A stretch of 64,000 bases of DNA from an uncultured Mycoplasmataceae bacterium (lineage in GTDB: Bacteria; Bacillota_I; Bacilli_A; Mycoplasmatales; Hepatoplasmataceae): assembly GCA_947330515.1 (NCBI GenBank), contig CAMZOE010000010.1:21883-85882 (forward strand). The letters run 5' to 3'. The number at the start of each line of letters is the position of its first letter. The first letter of the stretch is position 1. The position numbers were made by a program, and so were the translations under genes. This document shows, in pieces, positions 44,825 through 54,912 of this stretch. The notes under the pieces were generated by a model. That model saw only the letters and a program-made list of their open reading frames with translations. It was not told the DNA's origin and made no database searches.

Positions 44825-45629
44825 TTTTTCCTTCCTTAATAGTTTTAATTTGGTTTGCAATAATTTTTGGCTCAAAAGAATATTTTAAATTATATTTTTG
44901 TTGAAAAGAAAGAATTTCTCTAAAAGATTTTTCCTTAAAATTTGATAAATTTTTTTTAAGAAATTCATTCTCATTTTCATAAGTAATAACTTTTTTATTT
45001 TCAATCTTTAAAAATTTTCATGAAATATCATTTTTTGGAAAAGTTAAATCATGACTAATTAAAATAACTGTTTTATTTTTATCTTTTAAATATTTTAATA
45101 ATGAAGAAAAGTGCTTAATATTTTGTGGATCAAGCATTGAAAAAGATTCATCAAGAATAAGCAACTCTTTAGAATCAATATCAAATTCTACTAAAGCAAC
45201 TTTTTGCTTTTCTCCGCCAGAAAGAACATTAATTTTTTTTGGAAGTAATTCTTCTATCTTATGTTCTTTTACTTTATTTAAAATTATTTTGTCCATCTCT
45301 TCAAAAGAAAGATTTTTGTTTTCTAAAGAAAATGCTAAATCTCTTTTTACTTCACTATAAACAAATTGATTATCTATATTTTGAAAAATAATACCACTTT
45401 TTTTCATCAATAAATTTGCATCTTCTTTAGAGATTATTGGTTTATTTTTTATAAAAATTTCACCACTTGTTGGTTTAAATAAACCCATTAACATCATTGA
45501 TAAAGTGGTTTTTCCTGAACCATTATCTCCATATAAACAAATAAAATCTCCTTGATTAATTTCAAATGAGATTTTATTTAAAATAATATTATTTTGATAT
45601 TTAAAAGTTATATTTTTAAAAGTAATCAT
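44814..45629 (-). CDS. ecfA1: ECF transporter ATP-binding protein EcfA1
   Basis: 271 aa. First ATPase of the ECF module. Walker A GDNGSGKTTL, Q-loop FQNIDNQFVYS, signature LSGGEKQKVAL, Walker B LLILDESFSMLD, switch ISHDL. The residue after the catalytic Glu is Ser rather than Pro. The start is five bases past the rplQ stop, so vitamin uptake genes are co-transcribed with ribosomal genes. Confidence 0.93.
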
Positions 45630-45634
45630 TTACC

Positions 45635-45997
45635 TTATACAAACATAATAATAGAAATTGGCGCACCATCACCTTTTCTATTATCTAATTTTAAAACTCT
45701 TGTATATCCACCATTTCTATCCTTGAATCTATCATTAGACATTGTAAATAGTTTTTGTAAAGCTGTTTCATTTTCTGAAGCATCAACTTTTCTTAAAATT
45801 TTTGCTGCTTGTCTTCTTGAAGCTAAAGTATTTTTTTTACCTAAAGTAATTAAACGATCCATATGTTTTGAAAGTTCTTTTGCTCTCGCATGAGGAACTT
45901 TAATTTGTTCATGAACAATTAAATCAGTTAATTGATTTCTAACAATACGAACTCTTCTTGCTCCATTTTTAACATTAGTTTGATGATTTTTTCCCAT
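45635..45997 (-). CDS. rplQ: 50S ribosomal protein L17
   Basis: 120 aa. Large-subunit protein near the exit tunnel. RRVRIVRNQLTDLIVHEQIKVPHARAKEL, ITLGKK, ASRRQAAKIL and GGYTRVLKLDNRKGDGAPISIIMFV are typical. Follows rpoA, as usual in the alpha operon. Confidence 0.98.
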   Translation of the reverse strand: MGKNHQTNVKNGARRVRIVRNQLTDLIVHEQIKVPHARAKELSKHMDRLITLGKKNTLASRRQAAKILRKVDASENETALQKLFTMSNDRFKDRNGGYTRVLKLDNRKGDGAPISIIMFV

Positions 45998-46021
45998 AAT
46001 TTTTCTCCTCTCTTTCCTTAA

Positions 46022-47002
46022 TTATTCAGTTTTAAATGAATAACCCATATCTTTAACAACTGCAATAATTTCTTGAATTGATTTTTCTCCAAGATTATTA
46101 ATTGATTTTAAAGTTGATACTGGAATATCAATTAAATCGTTTAAAGTTTTAATTCCTTCACGTTTTAAACTATTTTCTGAGCGAACAGAAAGATTTAATT
46201 CTTCAATTGAAATTTCTAGATTATTATCTTCTTCTTCAACAACTTCTTCAATTTCTTCTTCAAAAAATTCATCAATAGATACTTCAACAATATCTGCAAA
46301 TGCTTTATAATGTTCAATTAAAATTTTAGAAGCATATGTTATTGCTTTGTCTGGTGACATTGAACCTTTAGTTTCAATTTCTAAAAGCAACTCTTCGTAA
46401 ACTTTTTCTTCTCCAGGATTAACTTCATTTACTTTAAAAGAAACGTTTTTAATTGGTGAAAATATTGAATCAATAGCAATAACTCCACGTTTATCATCTA
46501 AATGTTTTTTTACCATTTCACGGTTTTGTTCAAACGTTCTAAATCCTTTTGAGAAAGTTAAAAATAATTTGAATTCAAGTGCTCTAGGTTTATTAGAATG
46601 AGCAATCACTAAATCGGGATTTGCGATTTCTATTCCGGCTGGTGCAGAGATATCTCCAGCTCTTACTTCACCTTTTTTTGAAGATAAAGTTAATTCTAAA
46701 ATTTCATCAGGTTTAATTATTTCTTCATCAATTGAAAAAATAATGTTTTTGATATTTAAAATTAAATGAACTGCATCTTCTCTTACTTCTTCGATTGGAC
46801 TGAATTCATATAGTACATTTTTAATTTCAATTGCAAATGGTGCAACTGAAGGAATTGATGATAATAAAACTCTACGTAATGAATTACCTAAAGTTTGTCC
46901 AAATCCACCTTCTAATTTTTTAAATGAGTAAGTAGCTTTGTTTGGATTAGTATCATCTTTGGAAATGTATTTACTAAAAGTTGGTTTTAAAAATTTTTTC
47001 AT
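46022..47002 (-). CDS. rpoA: RNA polymerase alpha subunit
   Basis: 326 aa. N-terminal dimerisation domain with FGQTLGNSLRRVLLSSIPS, then an acidic Glu-rich linker (near 235-260, EEEIEEVVEEEDNN), then a C-terminal domain (SIEELNLSVRSENSLKREGIKTLNDL) of the type that binds UP elements. Length is normal. Confidence 0.98.
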   Translation of the reverse strand: MKKFLKPTFSKYISKDDTNPNKATYSFKKLEGGFGQTLGNSLRRVLLSSIPSVAPFAIEIKNVLYEFSPIEEVREDAVHLILNIKNIIFSIDEEIIKPDEILELTLSSKKGEVRAGDISAPAGIEIANPDLVIAHSNKPRALEFKLFLTFSKGFRTFEQNREMVKKHLDDKRGVIAIDSIFSPIKNVSFKVNEVNPGEEKVYEELLLEIETKGSMSPDKAITYASKILIEHYKAFADIVEVSIDEFFEEEIEEVVEEEDNNLEISIEELNLSVRSENSLKREGIKTLNDLIDIPVSTLKSINNLGEKSIQEIIAVVKDMGYSFKTE

Positions 47003-47028
47003 GTTTTTTCCTTATTATTCATTCCAAA

Positions 47029-47424
47029 TTATCTATTTAAATATTTTTTTGGTTTTCTAACACCATTATGTGGAATTGGTGTTACATTTTTGATTTTTCT
47101 TACTTCTAAATTAGAAGCTTGAAATTGTCTTAAAGCGGCATCTTTTCCTGGTCCTACCCCTTTAATGTAAACATCAATAATTTTAACCCCGTTGTCTTGT
47201 GCTGATTTTGAAATCGCTTGCGCAACTAGTTGCGCTGCATATGGAGTTGATTTTTTAGCACCTTTGAAACCAATAGCTCCTGCTGATGATCATACAATTG
47301 CATTACCTTCCATATCAGTAATAGTAATGATTGTATTATTAAAAGTAGAACTAATATGAGCAATAGCTTCAGGTATATTTTTCTTAACTTTTTTTCTTCT
47401 TCTTGTTGTAACTTTTTTAGCCAT
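47029..47424 (-). CDS. rpsK: 30S ribosomal protein S11
   Basis: 131 aa. Platform protein of the 30S subunit. [36 protein letters not shown] and the end [18 protein letters not shown] are diagnostic. The first Trp is a TGA codon. Confidence 0.98.
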
Positions 47425-47444
47425 AATCTTTTACCTGCCTTTAC

Positions 47445-47819
47445 TTATTTAGTTGCTTTCTTTTTATTTGCTACAGTTTTTTTAGGACCTTTTCTTGTTC
47501 TAGCATTTTGTTTTGATGATTGTCCTCTTACTGGTAATCCACGTCTATGACGGATTCCACGGTATGAACCAATTTCCATTAAACGTTTAATGTTATATGC
47601 AACTTCACGTCTTAAATCACCTTCTAAAGTAAATTTATTTACTTCATTACGTAAATTATTTAACTCTTCATCAGTTAAATCTTTGGTTTTTTTTGATGGA
47701 TCAACATTAACATTTTTACAAATTGTTAATGCTCTTGATCTTCCGATTCCAAAAATATGAGTAAGTGAAATGCTTATATGTTTATGATTTGGAATTTCAA
47801 TATTCTTAATTCTTGCCAT
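47445..47819 (-). CDS. rpsM: 30S ribosomal protein S13
   Basis: 124 aa. Contacts P-site tRNA and the B1 bridges. [50 protein letters not shown] and the basic tail [14 protein letters not shown] match the family. Confidence 0.98.
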   Translation of the reverse strand: MARIKNIEIPNHKHISISLTHIFGIGRSRALTICKNVNVDPSKKTKDLTDEELNNLRNEVNKFTLEGDLRREVAYNIKRLMEIGSYRGIRHRRGLPVRGQSSKQNARTRKGPKKTVANKKKATK

Positions 47820-47841
47820 ATCTTATGTTAACTTTCTTAAT

Positions 47842-47955
47842 TTATCCTTGTCTTTGTTTGTGTTTTGGGTTTGAGCAAATAACGCGTACTCTCCCTTTTC
47901 TTTTGATTACTTGACAATCTTTACACATTGGTTTTACTGAAGATCTTACTTTCAT
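47842..47955 (-). CDS. rpmJ: 50S ribosomal protein L36
   Basis: 37 aa, full length for L36. Sequence begins [20 protein letters not shown]. The CKDC pair with a later Cys and His (CSNPKH) forms the zinc ribbon. AAAGGAG precedes the ATG. Starts the transcript that continues into rpsM, and is separated from infA by a PnuC-like gene. Confidence 0.96.
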   Translation of the reverse strand: MKVRSSVKPMCKDCQVIKRKGRVRVICSNPKHKQRQG

Positions 47956-48255
47956 TGTTTACTCCTTTTCTTTTATTTTTATCACTAAAAATAAAGTTAA
48001 TACTTTATTAAAAGCATTAATTTCTATGATATTTTTTAAATAAACACTTTCATGCATTCACGTATTGTATAATTCAACTAAAATCAGGTTGAAGATTAAA
48101 ATCAAACGGATTCTAGATGCAACGTAAATTATTTTATTCCAAAACTTATTTAATTATATCCTTTATATTTTAACATATTTAAAGAATAAATCCCTTTAAA
48201 AGGGATTTATTTTAAATTAAAAGTATAAAATTACCAAATTATTAACTAAATTTAT
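47956..48255 (-). other. Intergenic region upstream of rpmJ
   Basis: 300 bases without a gene. The right end holds the pnuC terminator (48185-48211). A possible promoter for rpmJ is TTCAAC (48093-48088) and TACAAT (48069-48064) with an 18-base spacer. A leader of about 100 bases would follow, ending in AAAGGAG. No known ribosomal leader fold or small ORF was recognised. Confidence 0.45.
48185..48211 (-). terminator. Terminator after the PnuC-like gene
   Basis: AATAAATCCCTTT and AAAGGGATTTATT pair as a long stem 45 bases past the stop. The T tract on the minus strand is short (ATTCTTT). Confidence 0.65.
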
Positions 48256-49128
48256 TTAATTACTTAGATTTGGTCAAACAAAAAAATTAACAACATTAGT
48301 AGTGGAATAAAAAGTAAATAAAATAACTAGTGACATAGATGAAAGTCTAAAAGAAGAAATTTCAATTGAACTACCACTATTATTTGGAACTGTAATAGCA
48401 TTAAATAATCATCAAATAATTAAAATAATATCTGAAATTAAGAAAATTATTTGACTTTCAACAGATTTTTTTGCCACTAAAATAATACTTATTAAAGAAA
48501 GTGAAAAAGCAAATCCATCAATTACTGCAGAAACAATTTCATAACTAGTTGCATCTTTTAATGGTATTTTTTTAATTAAAAGTGTAAGTCCAATTGACAT
48601 TCAAAAAATAAAAAAAGAAAGAAGAAGAACAATTCCTGAAATTATTAAAATTGTTTTTATTGTTCCATACTTATTAACTAAAATAAAATCAAATGATTGT
48701 TGTTCATCATCAACTTTTATAAATCATTTATAGTATTGATACATTCCTGTAAAAAAGAATGTAACATTTTCAAAAAAAAGAAATCACAAATGATTCGTAG
48801 AATTAACAATCGCAAGAGAAATAACTGCTATTGTATTAAAAACAATAAAAATTTTAACTCTATTTACATTTGGACTATTTGGATCATATAGTGAATATGT
48901 TGCAACATTCATCATTCCAAAAATCGATGAAATAAAAGTAATAGCAATATTCCATTTAAGAGAACTACTAATCGTAGTTGAATCTTGAACAAAAATTAAT
49001 CATGATAAGTTCATTGTAAATAAGATTGTTACAAAAAAAGCAAACAAAATAATAATCATTTGTTTTGGAATTTTTTGAGAAATTTTTTTATGTCAATTTT
49101 TCTTGACATCGTTATTTAATATATTCAT
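48256..49128 (-). CDS. pnuC: PnuC-like nicotinamide (riboside/mononucleotide) transporter
   Basis: 290 aa. About seven TM helices. The WFLFFENVTFFFTGMYQYYKW region and the late KSVESQIIFLISDIILIIWW helix resemble PnuC, which imports an NAD precursor by facilitated diffusion. The similarity is partial, so confidence is moderate. It has its own -10 box and terminator and interrupts the usual infA-rpmJ order. The Trp codons are mostly TGA. Confidence 0.6.
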
Positions 49129-49160
49129 TTTTTTTCTTTCTAATTTAATTATATTAATGA

Positions 49161-49166
49161 ATTATA
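49161..49166 (-). promoter_or_regulatory. Probable -10 box of the PnuC-like gene
   Basis: TATAAT on the minus strand, 32 bases before the ATG. AGAAAG lies between as a weak ribosome site. Confidence 0.45.
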
Positions 49167-49210
49167 CCTTAATTTTATAAAAAAAATATCTATTATATAT
49201 TATGAATATA

Positions 49211-49248
49211 TAATAAAAAAATGAAGATTTTTTATAAATCTTCATTTT
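49211..49248 (-). terminator. Terminator after infA, end of the S10-spc transcript
   Basis: AAAATGAAGATTT and AAATCTTCATTTT form a 13-bp stem with a 5-base loop, followed on the minus strand by TTTTTTTATTA. It lies nine bases past the infA stop. Confidence 0.9.
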
Positions 49249-49256
49249 TGTTTTTT

Positions 49257-49475
49257 TTAGAATCTATAAACAATTCTTCCTCTTGTTGGATCATAAGGAC
49301 TAATTTCAATGGAAACTTTATCTCCAACTAAAATTCTAATAAAATTCATTCTTATTTTTCCAGAAACATGAGCAACAATTGTATGTCCATTTTCTAATTT
49401 AACTTCGAATTCACCTTTGGGAATTAATTTTACTACTGTTCCGTTAAGCTTTAATACGTTTTCTTCTTTTTGCAT
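49257..49475 (-). CDS. infA: Translation initiation factor IF-1
   Basis: 72 aa, a single OB fold that blocks the A site during initiation. [39 protein letters not shown] and the end [14 protein letters not shown] are typical. The start lies two bases after the map stop. Confidence 0.98.
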   Translation of the reverse strand: MQKEENVLKLNGTVVKLIPKGEFEVKLENGHTIVAHVSGKIRMNFIRILVGDKVSIEISPYDPTRGRIVYRF

Positions 49476-49477
49476 AC

Positions 49478-50251
49478 TTATACTTTGCTTAAAATTTTTG
49501 CTCCTTCCTTTGTTATTAATACAGTGTGTTCTTCATGGGAAGTATTTTTCCCTTTAGAATTTCTAACACTTCATTTATCTAAAGGATCAATAAAAACTTG
49601 ATCAGTTTCAAACATTACCATAGGTTCAATACAAATGGTCATATTTTCTTGTAAGACAAAGTTATTTCTCTTATCAAAGAAATTAGGAACATTTGGTTCT
49701 TCATGAAGTTCTTTTCCAATTCCATGACCAACAAAATCTTTGACAACATGTAATTCATTTGCCTCTACATATTCTTGAACTTCTTTTCCAAGTTCACTAA
49801 GTTTTACTCCAGGTTTTGCAAATGCAATAGCAATTGCAAGTGCTTCCTTAGTAATATCTAAAAGTTTTTGATTTTTTTCACTTATCTTTCCAACCCCCAT
49901 TGAAAAAGCTGCATCTCCATAGTAACCATCTTTTTCAACTCCAACATCAATTGAAACAATATCCCCTTCATGTAATGGATTATTATTAGGAATCCCATGA
50001 ACTAAAGTTTCATTAATAGAAAGACAAATACTATTAGGAAAACCATCATAATCTAAAAATGCAGGTTTTCCACCATTTTCTTCAATAATTTTTTTAGCAA
50101 TTGCATCAAGTTCTAAAGGGATTGATCCAGGTTTAATCTCTTTTTTTAGTTCTTCATGAACTAGTGCTACAATTCTTGAAGCTTCTTTTACTTTTGCTAT
50201 TTCTTTTGGAGTTTTAGAAAAACTTTTAACATTAAAAAAATTTTTAAACAT
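49478..50251 (-). CDS. map: Methionine aminopeptidase
   Basis: 257 aa. Removes N-terminal Met with a di-metal centre. [32 protein letters not shown] carries the His and two Asp ligands, [19 protein letters not shown] the third His, and CIEPM and HEEHTVLIT the Glu ligands. Start overlaps adk by 8 nt with GAGG six bases before it. Confidence 0.97.
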
Positions 50252-50879
50252 TTAAAACCTCTAAAATTATCTCTTTTGTTGGTTTATTTGCATCAATTTC
50301 AATTAGATTATTTTGTTCTCTATAATAATCAATCATTGGTTTTGTTTGTTCTTCAAAAACTTCTAAACGATGTTTAATGCTATCAGGATGATCATCTTTT
50401 CTAATGATTAATGTTTCATTATCAACATCACAATGATTTTCTACTTTAGGAGGATTGTGAGTAAGATTGTAAATCTTTCCGCACATTGGACAAAGCCTTC
50501 TTCCGGAAAGTCTTTTAATGATTACATCATTAGATAGATTAAAAGAAATTATTTTATATTCATTAATATTTTTTTCTTGAAAATATTTCTCTAATCTTTT
50601 TGTTTGATTTAAATTTCTCGGATAACCATCTAAAATTATTTTTTTAGAAAGATCCATTTTTTCTAGTGCATCAACTAAAACCTCAGTTGTAGTTTGATCA
50701 TCAATAAGATTACCTTCATTCACTAGTTTATTAATTTTTTTTGAAAGGTTAGAATCACCTTTCATAATATTTCTAAATAAATCACCAGTTGAAATATGAA
50801 TAAAATTATGATTTTCTTTCAACTCAGATGAAACTGTCCCTTTCCCAGTACCAGGGGCTCCTAAAAAAATATAAAACAT
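50244..50879 (-). CDS. adk: Adenylate kinase
   Basis: 211 aa. Balances AMP, ADP and ATP. P-loop GAPGTGKGT, AMP site STGDLFR, DGYPRNLNQ, and a long LID with a zinc site (CPMCGKIY and HCD). Lies between secY and map, the usual bacterial position. Confidence 0.98.
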   Translation of the reverse strand: MFYIFLGAPGTGKGTVSSELKENHNFIHISTGDLFRNIMKGDSNLSKKINKLVNEGNLIDDQTTTEVLVDALEKMDLSKKIILDGYPRNLNQTKRLEKYFQEKNINEYKIISFNLSNDVIIKRLSGRRLCPMCGKIYNLTHNPPKVENHCDVDNETLIIRKDDHPDSIKHRLEVFEEQTKPMIDYYREQNNLIEIDANKPTKEIILEVLNV

Positions 50880-50887
50880 ATATTAGT

Positions 50888-52243
50888 TTAGTTGAATAAA
50901 ACTGTATCAGAATCTGAAGATTTTTTTGAATTTCTTTTTTTATTGATATTAGCTTTATTAACTTTACCTTTCTGTGAAGATTTTGTTCCAGAAGCAATTA
51001 ATCTTGCTTGGATTTGTTGTCAAGTATCTATCGAAATAGAAACCATAATAATTGTTGATGTTCCACCAATCCCAATATAATTAGGAATTCCTAAGAAACC
51101 AATTAAATATGGAAGGATAGCAACAAAAGTTAAATAGAATGCTCCAATAATTGAAAGTGAAGTTACTGTTTTTGATAAATAAGTTTCAGTTTCAATTCCT
51201 GGTTTAATCCCTATAATAAAGGTTGACTGTTTTTGAAATTGCTCTGCAGTTTGTTCGCTATTAATATTAATATGTGAATAAAACATTGTGAATAAAAAAA
51301 CTAATATTGAATATAAAGTAATTCCAAACAGTGAATTTAATGAAAAATTTTGTACTACTCAATGTTTTCCAACTGAAGTATCAGGGAAGAATTGAGCAAT
51401 TGTTGGTGCTAAAGTCATTAATGATGAAGCAAAAATGACCGGAATTACACCTGCTGGATTTACTTTTAAAGGCATATAAGTTTGTTTTGTTTTCATTAAA
51501 CTTAAACCTCTACCAGTTTGTTGAATTGGGATTTGTCTTGTTGAAGTTTCAAATCAACCAATAAATAAAATGATAAGTAAAAACAATGAAATATAAAAGA
51601 TGAAGAACATAAATGAAGTTAAATAGAAGGTTGAACCCATAATATTAACTCAAGAATTATTTAGTTTAGAAGGCAATAATGCTAAAATTCCAACTAAAAT
51701 AAGCATTGATGTTCCATTACCAACTCCATACATTGTTATTTGATCAGCTATTCAAATAGCAACCATTGATCCGGCAACCATAATAACAGTATACTCTGCA
51801 ATATATGCTGATTCACTACCAGCAGGAATTGTTACATATCCTGAACTAGTTAATGCTAAAGCAATGGCGACAGCTTGAACAATTGCAATAAAAATTGCTG
51901 TTATTCTTGTAATTTTTTCTAATTTAATTCTTCCTTTTTCTCCTTGTTTGTTTAAACGTGCAAGGGGAGGAATTACATCAGTTGATAGTAATTGAATAAT
52001 AATTGATGAAGTAATATACGGTGTGACTCCAAGAGCGAAGATCGAGAATTTCATCAATCCTCCTCCTCCAAGTAAATTAAGAAGAGATAGAAAACTTGCT
52101 TCGTTCCCTAAATCACCTTGATTTATTTGTGCCCCAGGTAGTGTAATTAGCGTTCCTAAACGAAATAAAAGTATCAATAACAATGTTATTAATACTCTCT
52201 TTAATATTTTTCAGTCTAAGAATAATTGTTTCAAATATTTCAT
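50888..52243 (-). CDS. secY: Protein translocase subunit SecY
   Basis: 451 aa. Channel of the Sec system with ten TM helices. [58 protein letters not shown] and [12 protein letters not shown] are conserved loops. A Lys/Ser-rich tail ([20 protein letters not shown]) follows the last helix. No strong ribosome site precedes the ATG, 13 bases after rplO. Confidence 0.97.
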
Positions 52244-52256
52244 AACCAATAAAAAA

Positions 52257-52700
52257 TTAAACTATTATTAGTTTTACTCCTGCTTTTTCAAGTTTTTCTT
52301 TAGCGGAAGCGGAAACTTTGTTTGCTTGAATTGAAGCAAATTTCACTTCTAAATCTCCGTTACCTAATATTTTGATTTTTTTGTTAAGATTTTTGATTAA
52401 ATTAAATTCAACAAATGTTGCTAAAGTAACTTCTTTAACATCATTTAAACGATTTAAATCTTGGATATTGATAATATCATATTCAACAGTATTAATGTTA
52501 TTGAACCCACGTTTGGGAATTCTTTTGTAAAGTGGATTTTGTCCACCTTCAAATCCTATTTTCTTACTATATCCTGCTCTGGATTTTTGTCCATTTTCTC
52601 CACGTCCGGCAGTTTTACCATGACCAGAACCAGTACCACGACCAACTCTTTTTTTAGCTTGTCTAGAACCTGGAGTAGGTTTTAAAGAATGTAATTTCAT
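52257..52700 (-). CDS. rplO: 50S ribosomal protein L15
   Basis: 147 aa. Central protuberance assembly protein. KPTPGSRQAKKRVGRGTGSGHGKTAGRGENGQKSR at the N-terminus and FEGGQNPLYKRIPKRGF are diagnostic. No rpmD (L30) gene lies between rpsE and rplO, as is normal in mollicutes. Confidence 0.98.
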   Translation of the reverse strand: MKLHSLKPTPGSRQAKKRVGRGTGSGHGKTAGRGENGQKSRAGYSKKIGFEGGQNPLYKRIPKRGFNNINTVEYDIINIQDLNRLNDVKEVTLATFVEFNLIKNLNKKIKILGNGDLEVKFASIQANKVSASAKEKLEKAGVKLIIV

Positions 52701-52713
52701 GTCTATCTCCTAT

Positions 52714-53385
52714 CTATAGTTTTTTGTCTCTTAATTTTTCAAATTGTTCTTTAGTTTTCATTGAAACAAGAGCATCTATTGTTCCAAGAACAACAGCTTT
52801 AGGAGTATTTGAACCTAAATTTTTACTATAAATATTTTCAATTCCAGCAAGTTCAACAACTGAACGTACAACATCAGAAGCAACAATTCCTTTTCCATCT
52901 TTAGCTGGTTTTAGTAAAACTCTTGCAGCTCCATTGTGTCCAATATATTCATGAGGAATAGTTTTATGATCACCAACTATTTTTACTGAATAAATATTTT
53001 TTCTTGCAAGTCTTGCAGCTTTTTTAATCGCTTCAGGTACTTCTATAGATTTTGCAGTTGCAAATCCTACATGACCTTTTTTATCACCAACAACAACTAG
53101 TGCAGAAAATTTAAATTTTCTTCCACCTTTTGTTACTTTGATAACTCTTTTAATTTGAATAACTTTTTCTTCATATTGATCAGTTTCACGATTAAAGTTT
53201 TTACGATTATTTCTTCTTGGTCTATTATTATCTCTTCTAAATTCTTTTGGTTTAGAACTAGGAATAGATGGTTTAGAATCAGAAGAAGTTTTTGGATTTG
53301 AAGCAACTTGTTTTGAATCACTTGTAGTTGATTTAGAAGTTTTTTCTTGAGTTACTTCTTTTTTTATTTCTGAATTTTCAGTCAT
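52714..53385 (-). CDS. rpsE: 30S ribosomal protein S5 with disordered N-terminal extension
   Basis: 223 aa; S5 is usually about 165. Core from about 72: EKVIQIKRVIKVTKGGRKFKFSALVVVGDKKG and GVVRSVVELAGIENIYSKNLGS-like segments. The first 70 residues are Ser/Lys/Asn/Arg-rich and probably disordered (KTSSDSKPSIPSSKPKEFRR). GGGAGA precedes the ATG at good spacing, so the extension is translated. Confidence 0.97.
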   Translation of the reverse strand: MTENSEIKKEVTQEKTSKSTTSDSKQVASNPKTSSDSKPSIPSSKPKEFRRDNNRPRRNNRKNFNRETDQYEEKVIQIKRVIKVTKGGRKFKFSALVVVGDKKGHVGFATAKSIEVPEAIKKAARLARKNIYSVKIVGDHKTIPHEYIGHNGAARVLLKPAKDGKGIVASDVVRSVVELAGIENIYSKNLGSNTPKAVVLGTIDALVSMKTKEQFEKLRDKKL

Positions 53386-53394
53386 AATGTCTCC

Positions 53395-53745
53395 CTAAAA
53401 TTCCAATCCGTTTTCTCTTAAGATTTCTGCAAATGCTTTAACTTTACCATGATAAAGATATCCACCACGATCAAAAACAATATTTTTAATATTTTTTTCA
53501 TTTGCTTTTTTTGCTAAATCAGATGCAACTTTTTTAGCGTTTTCAATATTTGAACCATTTAGTTTTAAAGTTAATGTTGAAGAAGAAACAAGTGTTTTTC
53601 CTTCATTATCATCAATTATTTGAGCATAGAAGTTTGAGTTGGAAACGAAAACATTTACTCTTGGGCGTTCACTTGTTCCAGCAATTTTCGCTCTAACTCT
53701 ATAATGACGAATTTTTCTTGCTTGTTCTTTTGTTTTTTTTGCCAT
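53395..53745 (-). CDS. rplR: 50S ribosomal protein L18
   Basis: 116 aa. Binds 5S r[40 protein letters not shown] and [26 protein letters not shown] are typical. Confidence 0.98.
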   Translation of the reverse strand: MAKKTKEQARKIRHYRVRAKIAGTSERPRVNVFVSNSNFYAQIIDDNEGKTLVSSSTLTLKLNGSNIENAKKVASDLAKKANEKNIKNIVFDRGGYLYHGKVKAFAEILRENGLEF

Positions 53746-53754
53746 GTCTACTCC

Positions 53755-54294
53755 CTATTTAGCTGCTTTTCCAGCTTTTCTAATAATATGCTCATCTTTA
53801 TATCTAATTCCTTTTCCACCATATGGTTCTGGTTTACGAAGTTTTTTAATTTGAGAAGCAAATAAACCAACAGCTTGTTTATCAATTCCAGAAATAATTA
53901 AACCAGTTTGTTTAACTAATTCAACTTTTAAATTATCAGGAATTGTTTTCTCAATTTTATGTGAATAACCTAATGAAAAAATTAATTCATTACCATTCAT
54001 TTTAACGTTATATCCAACTCCAATAATTTGAAGTTCTTTTTTATAACCTTCTTTAACACCAATAAGCATTCCATTAATTAATGAATTAATAGTTCCATGC
54101 ATCATTCTTGCTTGTTTAGCGTTATTATTATTAACAACTTTTATTTGGTTGTTTTCTTTAGTGATTTCAAATTCTCTTGGGAATTTTTTTTGCATTTCTC
54201 CTAGAGAACCTTTTACTGTTACTAAATTATCTTTAGTAATTGTTACTTCTACTCCCTCAGGAATGTTTAAAATTCTTTTTCCGACTCTACTCAT
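53755..54294 (-). CDS. rplF: 50S ribosomal protein L6
   Basis: 179 aa. Binds 23S rRNA near the sarcin-ricin loop. Begins MSRVGKRILNIPEGVEVTI; GVKEGYKKELQIIGVGYNV, LGYSHKI and the C-terminal KLRKPEPYGGKGIRYKDEHIIRKAGK are diagnostic. Confidence 0.98.
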   Translation of the reverse strand: MSRVGKRILNIPEGVEVTITKDNLVTVKGSLGEMQKKFPREFEITKENNQIKVVNNNNAKQARMMHGTINSLINGMLIGVKEGYKKELQIIGVGYNVKMNGNELIFSLGYSHKIEKTIPDNLKVELVKQTGLIISGIDKQAVGLFASQIKKLRKPEPYGGKGIRYKDEHIIRKAGKAAK

Positions 54295-54297
54295 AAT

Positions 54298-54696
54298 CTA
54301 TCAAACGAAAGCTAAAACTTCCCCTCCTAAATTATTTAGTTTAGCATTTTTAGCTGTCATCATTCCTTGTGAAGTTGAAATTACAGCAATCCCAAATCCA
54401 TTAAGTACTTTAGGTAATTTTTCAGAACGTGAATATACTCTTAAACCAGGTTTTGAAATTCTTTTTAAACCTGAAATAACACGTTTTTGTCCTTTATACT
54501 TTAAATAAATTAAAATTGATTTTTTAGCTACATTATCACTATTTAAGATTTTAAAATCCTTAATATAACCTTCATCAATTAAAACTTTTGCAAATTCATT
54601 TTTAATTTTTGAATATGGTATTTCTACTGTTTTAAATCTTCTTTGGTTTGCATTTCTAATGCGTGTTAGCATATCTGCAATTGGATCATTTATCAT
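54298..54696 (-). CDS. rpsH: 30S ribosomal protein S8
   Basis: 132 aa. Central domain assembly protein. DPIADMLTRIRNANQRR, GLKRISKPGLRVYS and STSQGMMTAKNAKLNNLGGEVLAFVW match. The final Trp is a TGA codon followed by TAG; reading TGA as stop would lose a conserved last residue. Confidence 0.98.
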
Positions 54697-54726
54697 ATCT
54701 CTTATACTCCTTGATTAAAATGCACC

Positions 54727-54912
54727 TTATCAAGATGATTTTTTAACACCTGGAATTTCCCCTTTTGATGCCATATCTCTAAAGCAAACTCTACATATTC
54801 CATATTTACGATTAACTGCATGTGGTCTTCCGCAAATTTGACAACGTGTATATTCTCTTGTAGAAAATTTTTGATGTTTTTTTTGTTTTTCAACTAAAGC
54901 TTTTCTAGCCAT
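54727..54912 (-). CDS. rpsZ: 30S ribosomal protein S14, zinc-binding type
   Basis: 61 aa, the standard length of type Z S14. [10 protein letters not shown] start, then CQICGR and CRVCFRDMA as the zinc ribbon, and [11 protein letters not shown] at the end, the Trp being TGA followed by TAA. AAGGAG lies before the ATG; the start overlaps rplE by 8 nt. Confidence 0.98.

Noticed and set aside
47956-48255. A hidden small gene or tRNA in the rpmJ leader
   Set aside because: No open frame with a ribosome site and no cloverleaf could be found on either strand.
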